Assembly: GCF_003710985.1 (NCBI RefSeq)
Contig: NZ_RHHT01000025.1
Span: forward strand, 28,200-92,199
Origin: Brevibacillus panacihumi
GTDB lineage: Bacteria > Bacillota > Bacilli > Brevibacillales > Brevibacillaceae
DNA length: 64,000 nt
Direction: 5' to 3'
Shown one piece after another: positions 16,705-25,383 of this stretch (positions within the stretch are counted from its first letter, which is position 1; each line of letters begins with the position of its first letter). The notes under the pieces are model-generated. The model was given only the letters and a program-made list of their open reading frames with translations. It did not search any database and was not told the origin of the DNA. The position numbers and the translations under genes were made by a program.

Positions 16705-17916
16705 TCACTCGATGAGTAATAGTTCAGAGGGAGTGACTTGTTCTGTGAGCAATCTTCCCAGAATGGCATGTTTTCTTGGTCCGCTAAGCAATGTTTGCAG
16801 AAGTTGACGACCATAGAAGTATGTAAAAATATACGCTTCGCAAAAAGGACGTTTCAATGATTGGAGTTGAAATAGAGCTTGCTGGTGATCGAGAAGAGCG
16901 TATTTCATCAGATAAGAAATAATCTCATGCTCAGGTTTTCCCTCACGCAGCATAAAAGCTGCGTTACACCTAACACCCATAAGCAGATCATTTGCTCTTT
17001 GCACCTTTAGCAGATTCGTTGTGTCGGGCTTAATCCCAACCCGTGGAAAGATCTGCTCTGAAAGCCAATTTTGTGCCTCGTCAGAAGGAAAAACAAGTTC
17101 ATGCGCCAAAAGTGCAAGACCTTCGCTGATTACAAACGAGGGAGAAAGCAAAAAACTTACGTTCTGTTCAAAGTACCCTTTTTTCTTTACCAGATACTCT
17201 TCTTTTAACACATATTCAGCGAGGTGGCCGGGGTAACCTTCATGGCAAACCACATACAAAAGATCCGCCAAGTTGAATGGGATGCTTGTATTAATGAGAA
17301 TGCGTGAATGATAGTTCCCCTGATAATGAGCCAACGCCCGAAAAGGTTGATCTGTGAAAGTTTGTACCTCAATCTTTTCATTTTCTGGCAAATCTATATA
17401 GGCACGCATCCGTTGACGCGACTCCATAACAGCCATTTGAACAAGCTCAGGCAATAGCCCAATCTTATTTGTGGGCAATTGATAATGCTCTTTCCAATGC
17501 TTCAATCGAGTCTCGACACTACCGTGACCAGGCAAAGCTTCATCATACATCGTGTACGCCTGTTCGAAAGTTGTTTCAGGAAGCCAATTGACATCAATAT
17601 CAAAAAGGAGGGAAACTTCATCGCTCATCGTAAAAAATTCATCATTCAGCCGTCGACACACAGTCTCTAGTGCTTTTAGTTGTTTTGTTAAAAAGGTTAC
17701 TCTTCGTGGCTCAAATCCTTGGTCATCGATAGAATTCATCAAATGCTGTGCATCATTTATCAGCTGTTCACCTGATTGTACGGTTTCTCTTTCAACCAAT
17801 TCTGCCCACTCAGGTGGCCCATAATAATCCAGTAAGGAGTCTTTCGTGCGAGTTTTAATGACCTTATCAATTCTAAGAGCAAGCATAGTGTAATCCCGAA
17901 GCCATTTTGTGATCAA
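16705..17916 (-). CDS. DUF885-type putative metallohydrolase
   Basis: A 403-aa protein with the motif VCHEGYPGHLAEY, matching the HExxPGH pattern of DUF885 proteins, which look like zinc peptidases; a distal glutamate in SEGLALLAHE would complete the metal site. There is no signal peptide. The GTG at 17925 lacks a ribosome site; TTG 17916 follows GAGGTGA at 5 bases and is preferred. The gene is more AT-rich than its neighbours and lies directly behind a fragment of another gene, which suggests insertion by recombination. Substrate unknown. Confidence 0.78.
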   Translation of the reverse strand: MITKWLRDYTMLALRIDKVIKTRTKDSLLDYYGPPEWAELVERETVQSGEQLINDAQHLMNSIDDQGFEPRRVTFLTKQLKALETVCRRLNDEFFTMSDEVSLLFDIDVNWLPETTFEQAYTMYDEALPGHGSVETRLKHWKEHYQLPTNKIGLLPELVQMAVMESRQRMRAYIDLPENEKIEVQTFTDQPFRALAHYQGNYHSRILINTSIPFNLADLLYVVCHEGYPGHLAEYVLKEEYLVKKKGYFEQNVSFLLSPSFVISEGLALLAHELVFPSDEAQNWLSEQIFPRVGIKPDTTNLLKVQRANDLLMGVRCNAAFMLREGKPEHEIISYLMKYALLDHQQALFQLQSLKRPFCEAYIFTYFYGRQLLQTLLSGPRKHAILGRLLTEQVTPSELLLIE

Positions 17917-17950
17917 ACCACTCACCTCACAGTTTTTTAGAATGATACTG

Positions 17951-18058
17951 CTAGTTTTTATGATTTGGAAGTGTTAACTTACCAATCGAAAATGGCGTAA
18001 ATAAATGTTGTAGGGAAGGATAAACGGCAGATGCGATCACTATTGATTCGCTGGACAT
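17951..18058 (-). pseudogene. N-terminal fragment of an NADH:flavin oxidoreductase (Old Yellow Enzyme family)
   Basis: A 35-codon frame starts at ATG 18058 behind AAGGAGGA and ends in TAG. Its residues LFTPFSIGKLTLPNHKN match the conserved N-terminus of the Old Yellow Enzyme family (pattern LFTPFxIGxLxLKNR). The remaining 300 or so residues are absent; the DUF885 gene follows 35 bases later. This is a truncated relic with its translation signals intact. Confidence 0.7.
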
Positions 18059-18264
18059 GATGATGAAATCCTCCTTGGAAAACGAATCTCGAAAACCTCC
18101 CCGACTGTCGCGGACCTCTGTGGCAGCTAGTCAGTTTCGGCGCGTCGGATCGGCGAGCGCAGCGAAGAGGAGCTGGGGTATCCTTCGTCGCACGCCCTCG
18201 GATGGTTGACGAAAACCGTCAACACTTAATTTTTTTGACCTAAACTAAACAATAAAAGAACAAG
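18059..18264. other. Gene-free stretch with GC-rich, structured sequence
   Basis: Between the Old Yellow Enzyme remnant and queF there is no credible frame. Bases 18100-18205 are markedly GC-rich, with short self-complementary blocks such as GCGC...GCGC and CCCC...GGGG. A hairpin TTGACG/CGTCAA then lies at about 18208-18224, followed on the plus strand by TTAATTTTTTT. It may be a small RNA with its own terminator, or leftover coding sequence. Nothing recognisable was matched. Confidence 0.35.
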
Positions 18265-18292
18265 AAAAACCCTTGAATATCAAGGGTTTCTT
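18265..18292 (-). terminator. Terminator of the queCDEF operon
   Basis: A 9-bp stem (AAACCCTTG with CAAGGGTTT). On the minus strand it is followed by a T-rich run, 20 bases after the queF stop. Confidence 0.85.
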
Positions 18293-18313
18293 CTTTATTG
18301 CCAATACCAGTCC

Positions 18314-18811
18314 TTACCGATTATCCACTTTCTCCGGATACAAATCGTGATTCATCATCCGGTAATTCGCCATCTCCTCATACTTCGTACCCGGCTTGCC
18401 GTAGTTGCAGTACGGATCGATGGAAATCCCGCCACGCGGCGTAAATTTGCCCCATACCTCGATATAGCGCGGCTCCATCAGCTTGATCAGGTCGTTCATG
18501 ATGATGTTGACGCAATCCTCGTGGAAATCCCCGTGATTGCGGAAGCTGAACAGATACAGCTTCAGCGATTTGCTCTCTACCATTTTGATATCCGGAACGT
18601 AGCTGATGTAGATGGTAGCGAAGTCAGGCTGTCCGGTAATCGGGCAGAGACTGGTGAATTCAGGGCAGTTGAATTTAACGAAGTAATCGCGGTACGGATG
18701 TTTGTTGTAAAAAGTTTCCAAAACATCTGGATCATACGTGTAGTTGTACGTGGTGCCCTGGTTGCCCAGGAGCGTGAGTGAAGACAAGTCTCGTTCTTCG
18801 TGATTGGCCAT
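18314..18811 (-). CDS. queF: NADPH-dependent 7-cyano-7-deazaguanine (preQ0) reductase
   Basis: A 165-aa member of the short, unimodular QueF class that reduces the nitrile of preQ0 to the amine of preQ1, the base later put into tRNA. The nucleophilic cysteine lies in [13 protein letters not shown], and the substrate/NADPH motif [20 protein letters not shown] follows. ATG 18811 is preceded by GAGGTAG. Last gene of a four-gene preQ1 operon. Confidence 0.96.
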   Translation of the reverse strand: MANHEERDLSSLTLLGNQGTTYNYTYDPDVLETFYNKHPYRDYFVKFNCPEFTSLCPITGQPDFATIYISYVPDIKMVESKSLKLYLFSFRNHGDFHEDCVNIIMNDLIKLMEPRYIEVWGKFTPRGGISIDPYCNYGKPGTKYEEMANYRMMNHDLYPEKVDNR

Positions 18812-18844
18812 TTCGTTACTACCTCATTTCATCTTTCGTTATCG

Positions 18845-19570
18845 TTATACCCCGCGTTTATTGCCCCAGACCAGGGCGTGCAGCTGCGGCAACACCTTGG
18901 CATCGTTCATGTCAGGGGCAGCCATCGCCTGGTCAATCAGCCATTCAAAGGACTGCAACAGCTTCGAACGCAACTGCTCGGTATCGGCGTCGGTCAGATC
19001 GCCATTGCCCGGCTGCAGGAAAAAAGGTACTTGCGGGTAGCGTCGATGGATCATGCGCGCATAGGAAAAATCCTCGTCATCAAACACAACGACCTTCAGA
19101 CTGACACCCTGATGACCGCCATCGATAAGGCGATGGACGATCTGATCCAGCTTGTCCAAATCCGTCTGCATCCCGGAGCTGGGCGGTTTGGGAGAGATCG
19201 TCACATCGTCGATCTGTGCGAGCCAATCCTGCCATCTGCTGCCTTGCGTCTCCACAGCAGTGCGAATTCCTTTTTCTTGCAATAGCGATATCAGCGATCC
19301 GATGCCTTCAATCAGCGCGGGATTGCCGCCGGAAATCGTGACATGGGAAAAGCGGTCTGCTCCGAGACGGTACAGCTCTTCCCAGACTGCCTCAGGAGAC
19401 ATCTGCCTGATCTCGTCTCGCGCTGTGCCATCCCAGGTAAAAGCAGAATCGCACCAGGAGCAGCGGTAGTCACAGCCAGCGGTGCGCACGAACATCGTCT
19501 TTTGCCCGATGACCATCCCTTCCCCCTGGATGGTTGGTCCAAATATTTCCAATATAGGAATCAGGCTCAT
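18845..19570 (-). CDS. queE: 7-carboxy-7-deazaguanine synthase (radical SAM)
   Basis: A 241-aa radical SAM enzyme that contracts 6-carboxytetrahydropterin to 7-carboxy-7-deazaguanine. The N-terminus has the family signature GPTIQGEG, and the iron-sulfur cluster motif GCDYRCSWCDSAFTW (C-x3-C-x2-C). A glycine-rich SAM motif (ISGGNPA) follows. ATG 19570 overlaps the queD stop as ATGA, which supports this start over the upstream GTG at 19582. Confidence 0.95.
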   Translation of the reverse strand: MSLIPILEIFGPTIQGEGMVIGQKTMFVRTAGCDYRCSWCDSAFTWDGTARDEIRQMSPEAVWEELYRLGADRFSHVTISGGNPALIEGIGSLISLLQEKGIRTAVETQGSRWQDWLAQIDDVTISPKPPSSGMQTDLDKLDQIVHRLIDGGHQGVSLKVVVFDDEDFSYARMIHRRYPQVPFFLQPGNGDLTDADTEQLRSKLLQSFEWLIDQAMAAPDMNDAKVLPQLHALVWGNKRGV

Positions 19571-20055
19571 TCGACCATCCACTCCCGTCTTGCTTCGGCG
19601 TAGCTGGTCGGCGTCTCATACAGGCGGACGAATTCCACCCGCGCGCCTTTGTAACGGTCGCGGTAGGTGCTGGACTGCAATTGCTGCTCCATCTGCTCGA
19701 AGATCCAGACGACCATGTTTTCCGCCGTTGTATTCATCGGGGGGAGCATTTCGTTGAGATAGCGGTGATCCAGATAGATTTCGATGTGCTTCTTCCAGAT
19801 TTCCTTGATGTCGCCAAAGTCGATGACCAGTCCGATTTCGTCCGGAAAGCCGCTGATCCCGAAGACGACCTTGTACGTGTGTCCGTGCAGGTTCTTGCAT
19901 TTTCCCTCGTAGGCGTGCAGATGGTGTGCCGCATCGAAGGTAAATTCCTTGCTGACCATCACGCGCTTGTTGTGGTAGCGAAGCTGTGAATGATCGATAT
20001 CAGTGCCCAATGTCTGCATGCGCTCCACGATTTTAAAGTCGAAGTAGGCGCTCAT
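19567..20055 (-). CDS. queD: 6-carboxy-5,6,7,8-tetrahydropterin synthase
   Basis: A 162-aa T-fold enzyme that converts dihydroneopterin triphosphate to 6-carboxytetrahydropterin, the first committed step of queuosine synthesis. The zinc histidines appear in FDAAHHLHAYEGKCKNLHGH, which also carries the catalytic cysteine region. The start at 20055 overlaps the queC stop by one base (TGATG). A longer frame runs upstream inside queC but has no support. Confidence 0.95.
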   Translation of the reverse strand: MSAYFDFKIVERMQTLGTDIDHSQLRYHNKRVMVSKEFTFDAAHHLHAYEGKCKNLHGHTYKVVFGISGFPDEIGLVIDFGDIKEIWKKHIEIYLDHRYLNEMLPPMNTTAENMVVWIFEQMEQQLQSSTYRDRYKGARVEFVRLYETPTSYAEARREWMVE

Positions 20056-20723
20056 CAGGCATCGGCTCCTTGTGCCGTTTTTTCGGAAAGGTAGGCGCCG
20101 AGTCCGGCTTTTCGCAGGCGGCAGGCAGGGCATTCGCCACAGCCGTCTCCTTTGATGCCGTTGTAGCAGGTAAGGGTTTTTTCGCGGATATAGGTGAAGG
20201 CACCCAGGTCGTCAGCGAGCTTCCACGTCTGCGCCTTGTTCAGCCACATCAGCGGCGTGTGGATCACGAATGGATAATCCATTGCCAGATTAAGCGTCAC
20301 ATCGAGCGATTTGATAAACGCGTCGCGGCAGTCCGGATAGCCGCTGAAATCCGTCTCGCATACGCCAGTCACGATATGGCGCGCGCCTTTTTGCTTGGCA
20401 AAAACAGCGGCAAACGAGAGGAACAGCAGGTTGCGGCCGTCGACAAATGTAGACGGGAGCTGACCTTCTTCCTGAGTGATTGCGATGTCGGTGCGGGTGA
20501 GGGCATTGGGCGCGAGCTGGTTCAACAGGCTCATGTCCAATACGGTGTTGCTCACGCCGAGCTCCCGGGCAATCTGCTGGGCGCATTCGATCTCCAGCTT
20601 GTGGCGCTGCCCGTAGTCGAACGTGATCGTTTCTACTTCGCCGAATTGTTGTTTGGCCCAAAAGAGGCAGGTCGTACTGTCCTGACCCCCGCTGAACACA
20701 ACGACGGCTTTTTCCTTTTTCAT
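20055..20723 (-). CDS. queC: 7-cyano-7-deazaguanine (preQ0) synthase
   Basis: A 222-aa ATP-dependent enzyme that amidates and dehydrates 7-carboxy-7-deazaguanine to preQ0. The PP-loop is [10 protein letters not shown] at the N-terminus, and the C-terminal zinc cysteines are in [16 protein letters not shown] 20723 sits 9 bases after AAAAGGAG. It is first in the operon, 100 bases downstream of a preQ1 riboswitch, so the operon is shut off when preQ1 is plentiful. Confidence 0.95.
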   Translation of the reverse strand: MKKEKAVVVFSGGQDSTTCLFWAKQQFGEVETITFDYGQRHKLEIECAQQIARELGVSNTVLDMSLLNQLAPNALTRTDIAITQEEGQLPSTFVDGRNLLFLSFAAVFAKQKGARHIVTGVCETDFSGYPDCRDAFIKSLDVTLNLAMDYPFVIHTPLMWLNKAQTWKLADDLGAFTYIREKTLTCYNGIKGDGCGECPACRLRKAGLGAYLSEKTAQGADA

Positions 20724-20785
20724 GCTCTCCATCTCCTTTTGGTTAGTGGAAGAAAGAGAGTTCTTGAACATGCTCATAAAAAACA

Positions 20786-20858
20786 AAATAAAACAATACC
20801 CCGATCGAGTACTGTTACCACAATAGTTTTTTATAGAGGGAGTTCGCGAACCTCTCCC
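20786..20858 (-). promoter_or_regulatory. preQ1-I riboswitch with downstream terminator platform
   Basis: On the minus strand the leader reads AGAGGTTCGCG...CCCTCTA then TAAAAAACTA. This is the preQ1-I pseudoknot pattern: a stem-loop AGAGG/CCTCT followed by the A-rich tail that docks into it (20824-20855). About 13 bases further comes a hairpin (TACTC/GGGTA, plus-strand 20797-20811), followed by TTGTTTTATTTTG. So ligand binding probably terminates transcription before queC. A 16-bp palindrome lies just upstream (20857-20872). Confidence 0.9.
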
Positions 20859-20872
20859 ATGCCTAGGCATGG
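20857..20872. repeat. Perfect 16-bp palindrome at the 5' edge of the riboswitch
   Basis: CCATGCCTAGGCATGG is fully self-complementary and abuts the aptamer. It would form a leader hairpin or could bind a dimeric protein. The TATAAT-like -10 of the operon lies upstream, on the minus strand at 20912-20917. Confidence 0.6.
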
Positions 20873-21030
20873 ATTTCGTGTGGTGGAGCAGGCGTCTGCT
20901 TGCCCTTCGTCATTATACTACAATCGGCGGGCGTGTGGGGCGGATAAAAAAGGCGATAAGCACCATAATGTAGATGAAGTTTGCAGCTGCAGCACGCATT
21001 TACATTCAATAGACGGGGTGTTTCTTGCAC

Positions 21031-22485
21031 ATGGCATTTGAAAAATGGAACAAGCAGTTTATCGCTGGACAGTGGCGGGAGGGGAAAAGCGAGACAGTCG
21101 CGACCGATGAAAACCCGTACGATCAAAGCGTTTTGACGCAGATTCGTCTCGCCAATCAAGAAGACATCGACGAAGCGTACAGGGCAGCCAAGGAAGCGCA
21201 GAAGGAATGGGAACAGGTAAATGCCTATCAGCGGTCCGCCGTCATGGAGCGGGCTGCGGAGCTTCTGAAAGAAAGGCGGGAGGAGATCGTTCGCATTCTT
21301 GTCGAGGAAAACGGCGCCTCCCAGTTGAAGGCCAATATCGAGGCTGATGCCGCATTGGGGATTCTCAAGGAAGCCGCTACCTTTCCGATCCGCATGCAAG
21401 GCAAGATCATGCCTTCGGTCATCCCGGGAAAAGAAAACCGCATCTACCACAAGCCTGCAGGTGTCGTCGGGATCATCAGTCCTTTCAACTTTCCCTTTCA
21501 CTTGACCATGCGCTCGCTGGCTCCGGCACTTGGAGCGGGAAATGGCGTAGTTTTGAAGCCGGATCTGCAAACCATGATTTCGGGAGGGCTATTCTTAGGG
21601 AAACTTTTCGAGGATGCCGGGATTCCCAAAGGACTGCTCAATGTGACCGTATGCAAAAGCTCCGAGATCGGAGATGCTTTCGTGGAACATCCGATCCCGC
21701 GCATCATCTCCTTTACCGGCTCGACGCCAGTAGGCCGCCACATCGGGGAGCTGTGCGGAAAACACCTGAAGCGCGTGGCGCTGGAGCTTGGCGGCAACAA
21801 TGTGATGATCGTCCTCAAGGATGCAGACATCGACAGAGCGGCGGGTTCAGCTGCGTTCGGCAAATTTCTCAACAGCGGCCAAATCTGCATGTCGCTAAAC
21901 CGGATCATCGTCGAACGTCCTGTGTACGACGCATTCCTGCAGGCGTTTGTTGAGCGGGCTTCCCGTCTGCGCTACGGCGATCCGCGCAATGCAGATGTCG
22001 TGGTCGGCCCGCTGATCAACAACAAGCAAGTGGTGCGGATTCAAAAATTGATCGATGACAGCATCGCAGCAGGGGCGAAGTTCGCCTTGCAAGGGAAGGT
22101 GGAAGGCAACGTATTCGCGCCAACGATTCTCTCTCATGTAACGAACGATATGCCGATCGCCCAGGAGGAAATCTTCGGACCAGTGGTCGGTGTCATCGCC
22201 GTGGACAGCGAGGAAGAGGCGATTCGGGTGGCCAATGACAGCGAATACGGCTTGAGCGGAGCGGTGCATGCAGGGTCCATCGAACATGGCGTCGAGGTAG
22301 CGCAACAGATCGAGACGGGCATGATCCACGTCAACGACCAGGGAGTCAATGATGAGCCAATCGTCGCGTTTGGCGGCGAAAAGGCTTCTGGATTGGGTCG
22401 TTACGGCGGGGAATGGGCGTTGCATGAGTTCACGACCGTCAAGTGGATCTCCGTCCAGACCAAGCCAAGAGAATATCCGTTCTAA
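21031..22485 (+). CDS. NAD(P)-dependent aldehyde dehydrogenase (benzaldehyde/vanillin type)
   Basis: A 484-aa aldehyde dehydrogenase that oxidises an aldehyde to its acid. Visible motifs are the PFNFPFHL active-site asparagine region, FTGSTPVGRHIG for cofactor binding, LELGGNN with the catalytic glutamate, and SGQICMS with the catalytic cysteine. The pattern resembles aromatic aldehyde dehydrogenases such as B. subtilis YfmT. ATG 21031 is preferred; TTG 21025, closer to GGGGTG, is possible. It is divergent from the que operon and monocistronic. Confidence 0.92.
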   Translation: MAFEKWNKQFIAGQWREGKSETVATDENPYDQSVLTQIRLANQEDIDEAYRAAKEAQKEWEQVNAYQRSAVMERAAELLKERREEIVRILVEENGASQLKANIEADAALGILKEAATFPIRMQGKIMPSVIPGKENRIYHKPAGVVGIISPFNFPFHLTMRSLAPALGAGNGVVLKPDLQTMISGGLFLGKLFEDAGIPKGLLNVTVCKSSEIGDAFVEHPIPRIISFTGSTPVGRHIGELCGKHLKRVALELGGNNVMIVLKDADIDRAAGSAAFGKFLNSGQICMSLNRIIVERPVYDAFLQAFVERASRLRYGDPRNADVVVGPLINNKQVVRIQKLIDDSIAAGAKFALQGKVEGNVFAPTILSHVTNDMPIAQEEIFGPVVGVIAVDSEEEAIRVANDSEYGLSGAVHAGSIEHGVEVAQQIETGMIHVNDQGVNDEPIVAFGGEKASGLGRYGGEWALHEFTTVKWISVQTKPREYPF

Positions 22486-22500
22486 AACGGCGATCATTCA

Positions 22501-22530
22501 TTCCCCGGGAAAGTTTCGGGGAATTTTTTT
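22501..22530 (+). terminator. Rho-independent terminator of the aldehyde dehydrogenase gene
   Basis: Stem TTCCCCG/CGGGGAA followed by seven Ts. Confidence 0.92.
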
Positions 22531-22541
22531 CATAAAGCGGA

Positions 22542-22604
22542 TTGACAAAGGAAAATTCATGCAGTAACATCTTAACAAAATGTTATTAACAATATGATAA
22601 TAAC
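22542..22604 (+). promoter_or_regulatory. Promoter and candidate operator of the NAD-salvage operon
   Basis: TTGACA (22542-22547) and TAACAT (22565-22570) are 17 bases apart. Just downstream is an inverted repeat GTTATTA (22582-22588) / TAATAAC (22598-22604), ending a few bases before the ribosome site. The position suits repression by the NrtR-like protein encoded next. Confidence 0.65.
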
Positions 22605-22618
22605 AAAGGAGTAATAAC

Positions 22619-23509
22619 ATGAGTGAAAACCATTCTGCGGAGCAAATGTTCCTCAAGGAGTATGATGTCAATCAATACGTACGTCCTTCCGTGTCCGTGG
22701 ATATGCTGCTCTTCACTGTCACGGAGGAGGAGTCAGAGAACTACCGGAAACGATCCGACAAGTCGCTGAAAATCCTTTTGATCAAGCGCAAGGAGCATCC
22801 GTTCTTGGGGCAGTGGGCACTGCCGGGAGGATTTGTCTCTGCGCACGAGAGCATTGATGAAGCTGCGATCCGGGTGTTGGAAAAAGAGACCGGTCTTCGG
22901 GATGTCTACCTGGAGCAGCTGTACACGTGGGGAGATATTGGCAGAGATCCGCGAACGCGCGTGATCAGCTGTTCCTACATGGCCCTGATCAACAGCGATC
23001 TCTATCCCTTGCAGTCCGGAGAAGGGACGGAGGATGCGAAATGGTTCCACGTCTCAGATCACTGGACACAGAAGAAGACCACAGTTACGGAAAATGGCTT
23101 CATGATCGAAAAGTGGGTGGAGCTGCGCCTGGGCAGCGGCGCGGATGCGGCGACTGCGACAGTGAAAACGACCAAAATCGTCGAGCATGGACACTCCAAG
23201 GTCGTGCAGGAAATCGAGGAAGCGCACAATCTCGCCTTTGACCATGCCAAAATGATTGTGTATGCCCTGGAAAGACTGCGCAACAAGGTGGATTACACCG
23301 ACATCGCGTTTCACCTGCTGCCCGAATATTTTACCCTGTCTGATTTGCAGCAGGTGTTTGAAGTGATCCTGGGCAAAGAACTGCTGGCGGCTGCCTTCCG
23401 CCGCAAAGTAGCGGATAAGGTGCTGGAGACCAATCACATCCGCCGCAATGCAGGGCATCGTCCATCAAAGCTGTACCGCTACAACCCGACATGGGACGAT
23501 GAATTGTAA
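22619..23509 (+). CDS. NUDIX-domain transcriptional regulator, NrtR-like
   Basis: A 296-aa protein with an N-terminal NUDIX domain (LPGGFVSAHESIDEAAIRVL, followed by EKETGL) and a C-terminal winged helix (DIAFHLLPEYFTLSDLQQVFEVI...RHRPSKLYRYNP). This is the architecture of NrtR, which controls NAD metabolism by sensing ADP-ribose. The NUDIX box departs from the full hydrolase consensus: GETVEEAA...RELxEEtG is here ESIDEAAIRVLEKETG. That agrees with a sensor rather than a hydrolase. It leads the pnuC-nadR genes and has a palindrome in its own leader. Paralogues also occur in sugar operons, but the context favours NAD. Confidence 0.85.
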   Translation: MSENHSAEQMFLKEYDVNQYVRPSVSVDMLLFTVTEEESENYRKRSDKSLKILLIKRKEHPFLGQWALPGGFVSAHESIDEAAIRVLEKETGLRDVYLEQLYTWGDIGRDPRTRVISCSYMALINSDLYPLQSGEGTEDAKWFHVSDHWTQKKTTVTENGFMIEKWVELRLGSGADAATATVKTTKIVEHGHSKVVQEIEEAHNLAFDHAKMIVYALERLRNKVDYTDIAFHLLPEYFTLSDLQQVFEVILGKELLAAAFRRKVADKVLETNHIRRNAGHRPSKLYRYNPTWDDEL

Positions 23510-23541
23510 CGATATTTGCAAACAACGGGGAGGTTGTTTCG

Positions 23542-24240
23542 ATGTTGAAGGATTGGACTTTGTTTGAAAAAATTTGGCTCGTACTGTTCACCATCGTAAA
23601 TATTTATCTGTTCTTTGCCTTTGAAGATTCTCTGCTTGGCCTGATCTCTTCTTTATCTGGAATGCTATGCGTGGTCTTGGTCGCGAAGGGGAAAATCTCC
23701 AATTACTACTTTGGGATCATACAGACGGGCACGTACGCATACATTTCGTTCGGTTATTCGCTGTATGGAGAAGCGATGCTCAACGGTCTGTTTTATTTTC
23801 CCGCCCAATTCATCGGCTTGTACATGTGGTCCCGCCATCGCACCCAAACCAGCATTCAGGGAGAAGATGTCGCGGTCAAGCGCCTGACTAAAAAAGGCTG
23901 GATGATCCTTATCCTCATCGCGGTTGTCGGCAGCATTCTCTACGCTGAGCTGTTGCATGTCATCGGCGGCCAGGAGGTTCGATTGGATTCAGCCGCTGTT
24001 GTGCTGTCGGTACTGGCGCAGATTCTGATGCTGAAGCGATACGCCGAGCAATGGGCACTCTGGATCGCGGTCAATGTCCTCTCCATTTCGCTGTGGGTGG
24101 TCACACTGATCAAGCAGGGCGGCAATGACATGAACATGGTCGTCATGTGGTCCGCTTTCCTCGTGAACTCGATCTACGGCTATTACAACTGGATCAAATT
24201 GAGCAAGGTCCAGAAACAGGAAGAGGTGCACTCCCAATGA
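23542..24240 (+). CDS. pnuC: PnuC-family nicotinamide riboside transporter
   Basis: A 232-aa membrane protein with about seven helices and the PnuC hallmarks (YYFGIIQTGTYAYISFGY, GLFYFPAQFIGLYMWSRH). It should carry nicotinamide riboside into the cell by facilitated diffusion, trapped by the kinase encoded next. The start follows GGGGAGG. Its stop overlaps the nadR start (ATGA), a direct sign of coupled function. Confidence 0.93.
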   Translation: MLKDWTLFEKIWLVLFTIVNIYLFFAFEDSLLGLISSLSGMLCVVLVAKGKISNYYFGIIQTGTYAYISFGYSLYGEAMLNGLFYFPAQFIGLYMWSRHRTQTSIQGEDVAVKRLTKKGWMILILIAVVGSILYAELLHVIGGQEVRLDSAAVVLSVLAQILMLKRYAEQWALWIAVNVLSISLWVVTLIKQGGNDMNMVVMWSAFLVNSIYGYYNWIKLSKVQKQEEVHSQ

Positions 24241-25298
24241 AACCCGGCACGGTTGGCATGTACGGAGGAAAATTCCTTCCCTGCCCGCACATGGGGCATG
24301 TGTACGCGATGATACGGGCGTCGACCATGGTGGATGAACTGCATGTCATCGTGACGTATGACGAAGCCTATGAGCAAAAGCTGTGTGAAGACGGCGTCAT
24401 CCCCTATATTCCGGTGCGGGTCCGCTTGCGCTGGTGGACGCAATTGACGAAAGAGATGCCGCATGTTCACGTCCATGCCGTCCATCAGCCGGAGACGGGT
24501 CAGATGGCCGATTGGCACATCGGCGCACAAGGAATTCTGGCTGCAATTGGCAAGCCGCTGGATGCGGTATTCAGCTCCGAGACTGCGTACACGCCGATTT
24601 TTGGGGAGTTATATCCAGATGCACAGCACATCCTGATCGACCCCAAACGGGAGGTCTACCCCATCTCCGGCTCCATGCTGCGCAAGGAAGGCGTCCTGAA
24701 GCATTGGAACATGCTGCCCGCGATCGTCCAGCCCCACTTTGTGAAAAAAGTGGTCGTGGTAGGGACGGAGAGCTGCGGAAAGTCCACGCTGGTACGCAAT
24801 CTCGCCAACCTGTACAACACGACCTATGTGGAGGAATGGGGTCGGACGTACTACGAGCGTTTGGGCAATTGTGAAGATATTACGCTTCCCGAGGACTATC
24901 CCGAGATCGCCTTTGAACACAAATATCATGAAAAGGTGCAGGGAGCCAAAGCCAATAAAGTGCTGTTCATCGATACGGAAGCGATTGTGACGCAGTATTT
25001 TTCCATGCTCTACGTAGGCAAAAGACAGCCGATCCTGGACGAGATCGCGCGGCTGCAGCAATACGATCTTTGGCTGTTTCTGGAGCCGGATGTGGAATGG
25101 GTCGATGACGGCACCCGTTCCTTCGGCGAAGAGCAGGTGCGGCAAGAGAACAATCGACTGCTCAAGGAATTGCTGAAGGAGTTTGGAGTGCGTTGCCACA
25201 GCATTTCTGGAAACTACCAAGAACGGCTCGAGCAGGCGATGGTTCACGTCAATGCGCTGCTGGATCGGACTTTGGTGCAGAACAATAAAATGAAATAA
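24237..25298 (+). CDS. nadR: Bifunctional NMN adenylyltransferase / ribosylnicotinamide kinase
   Basis: A 353-aa two-domain protein. The N-terminal nucleotidyltransferase (MYGGKFLPCPHMGHVYAMIR with the H-x-G-H motif; PISGSMLR near 145) would make NAD from NMN. The C-terminal P-loop kinase (GTESCGKSTLVRNLA at about 180-194) would phosphorylate nicotinamide riboside. It lacks the N-terminal DNA-binding domain of enterobacterial NadR, so regulation falls to the NUDIX protein upstream. ATG 24237 overlaps the pnuC stop. Confidence 0.93.
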   Translation: MKPGTVGMYGGKFLPCPHMGHVYAMIRASTMVDELHVIVTYDEAYEQKLCEDGVIPYIPVRVRLRWWTQLTKEMPHVHVHAVHQPETGQMADWHIGAQGILAAIGKPLDAVFSSETAYTPIFGELYPDAQHILIDPKREVYPISGSMLRKEGVLKHWNMLPAIVQPHFVKKVVVVGTESCGKSTLVRNLANLYNTTYVEEWGRTYYERLGNCEDITLPEDYPEIAFEHKYHEKVQGAKANKVLFIDTEAIVTQYFSMLYVGKRQPILDEIARLQQYDLWLFLEPDVEWVDDGTRSFGEEQVRQENNRLLKELLKEFGVRCHSISGNYQERLEQAMVHVNALLDRTLVQNNKMK

Positions 25299-25383
25299 AA
25301 TCATGTGAAACGATATGTACACATGGGGAAATTTTCCTTATACTCAGACGGTATTGACTGAGAATTTTGAGAGGAGTTTCCCC

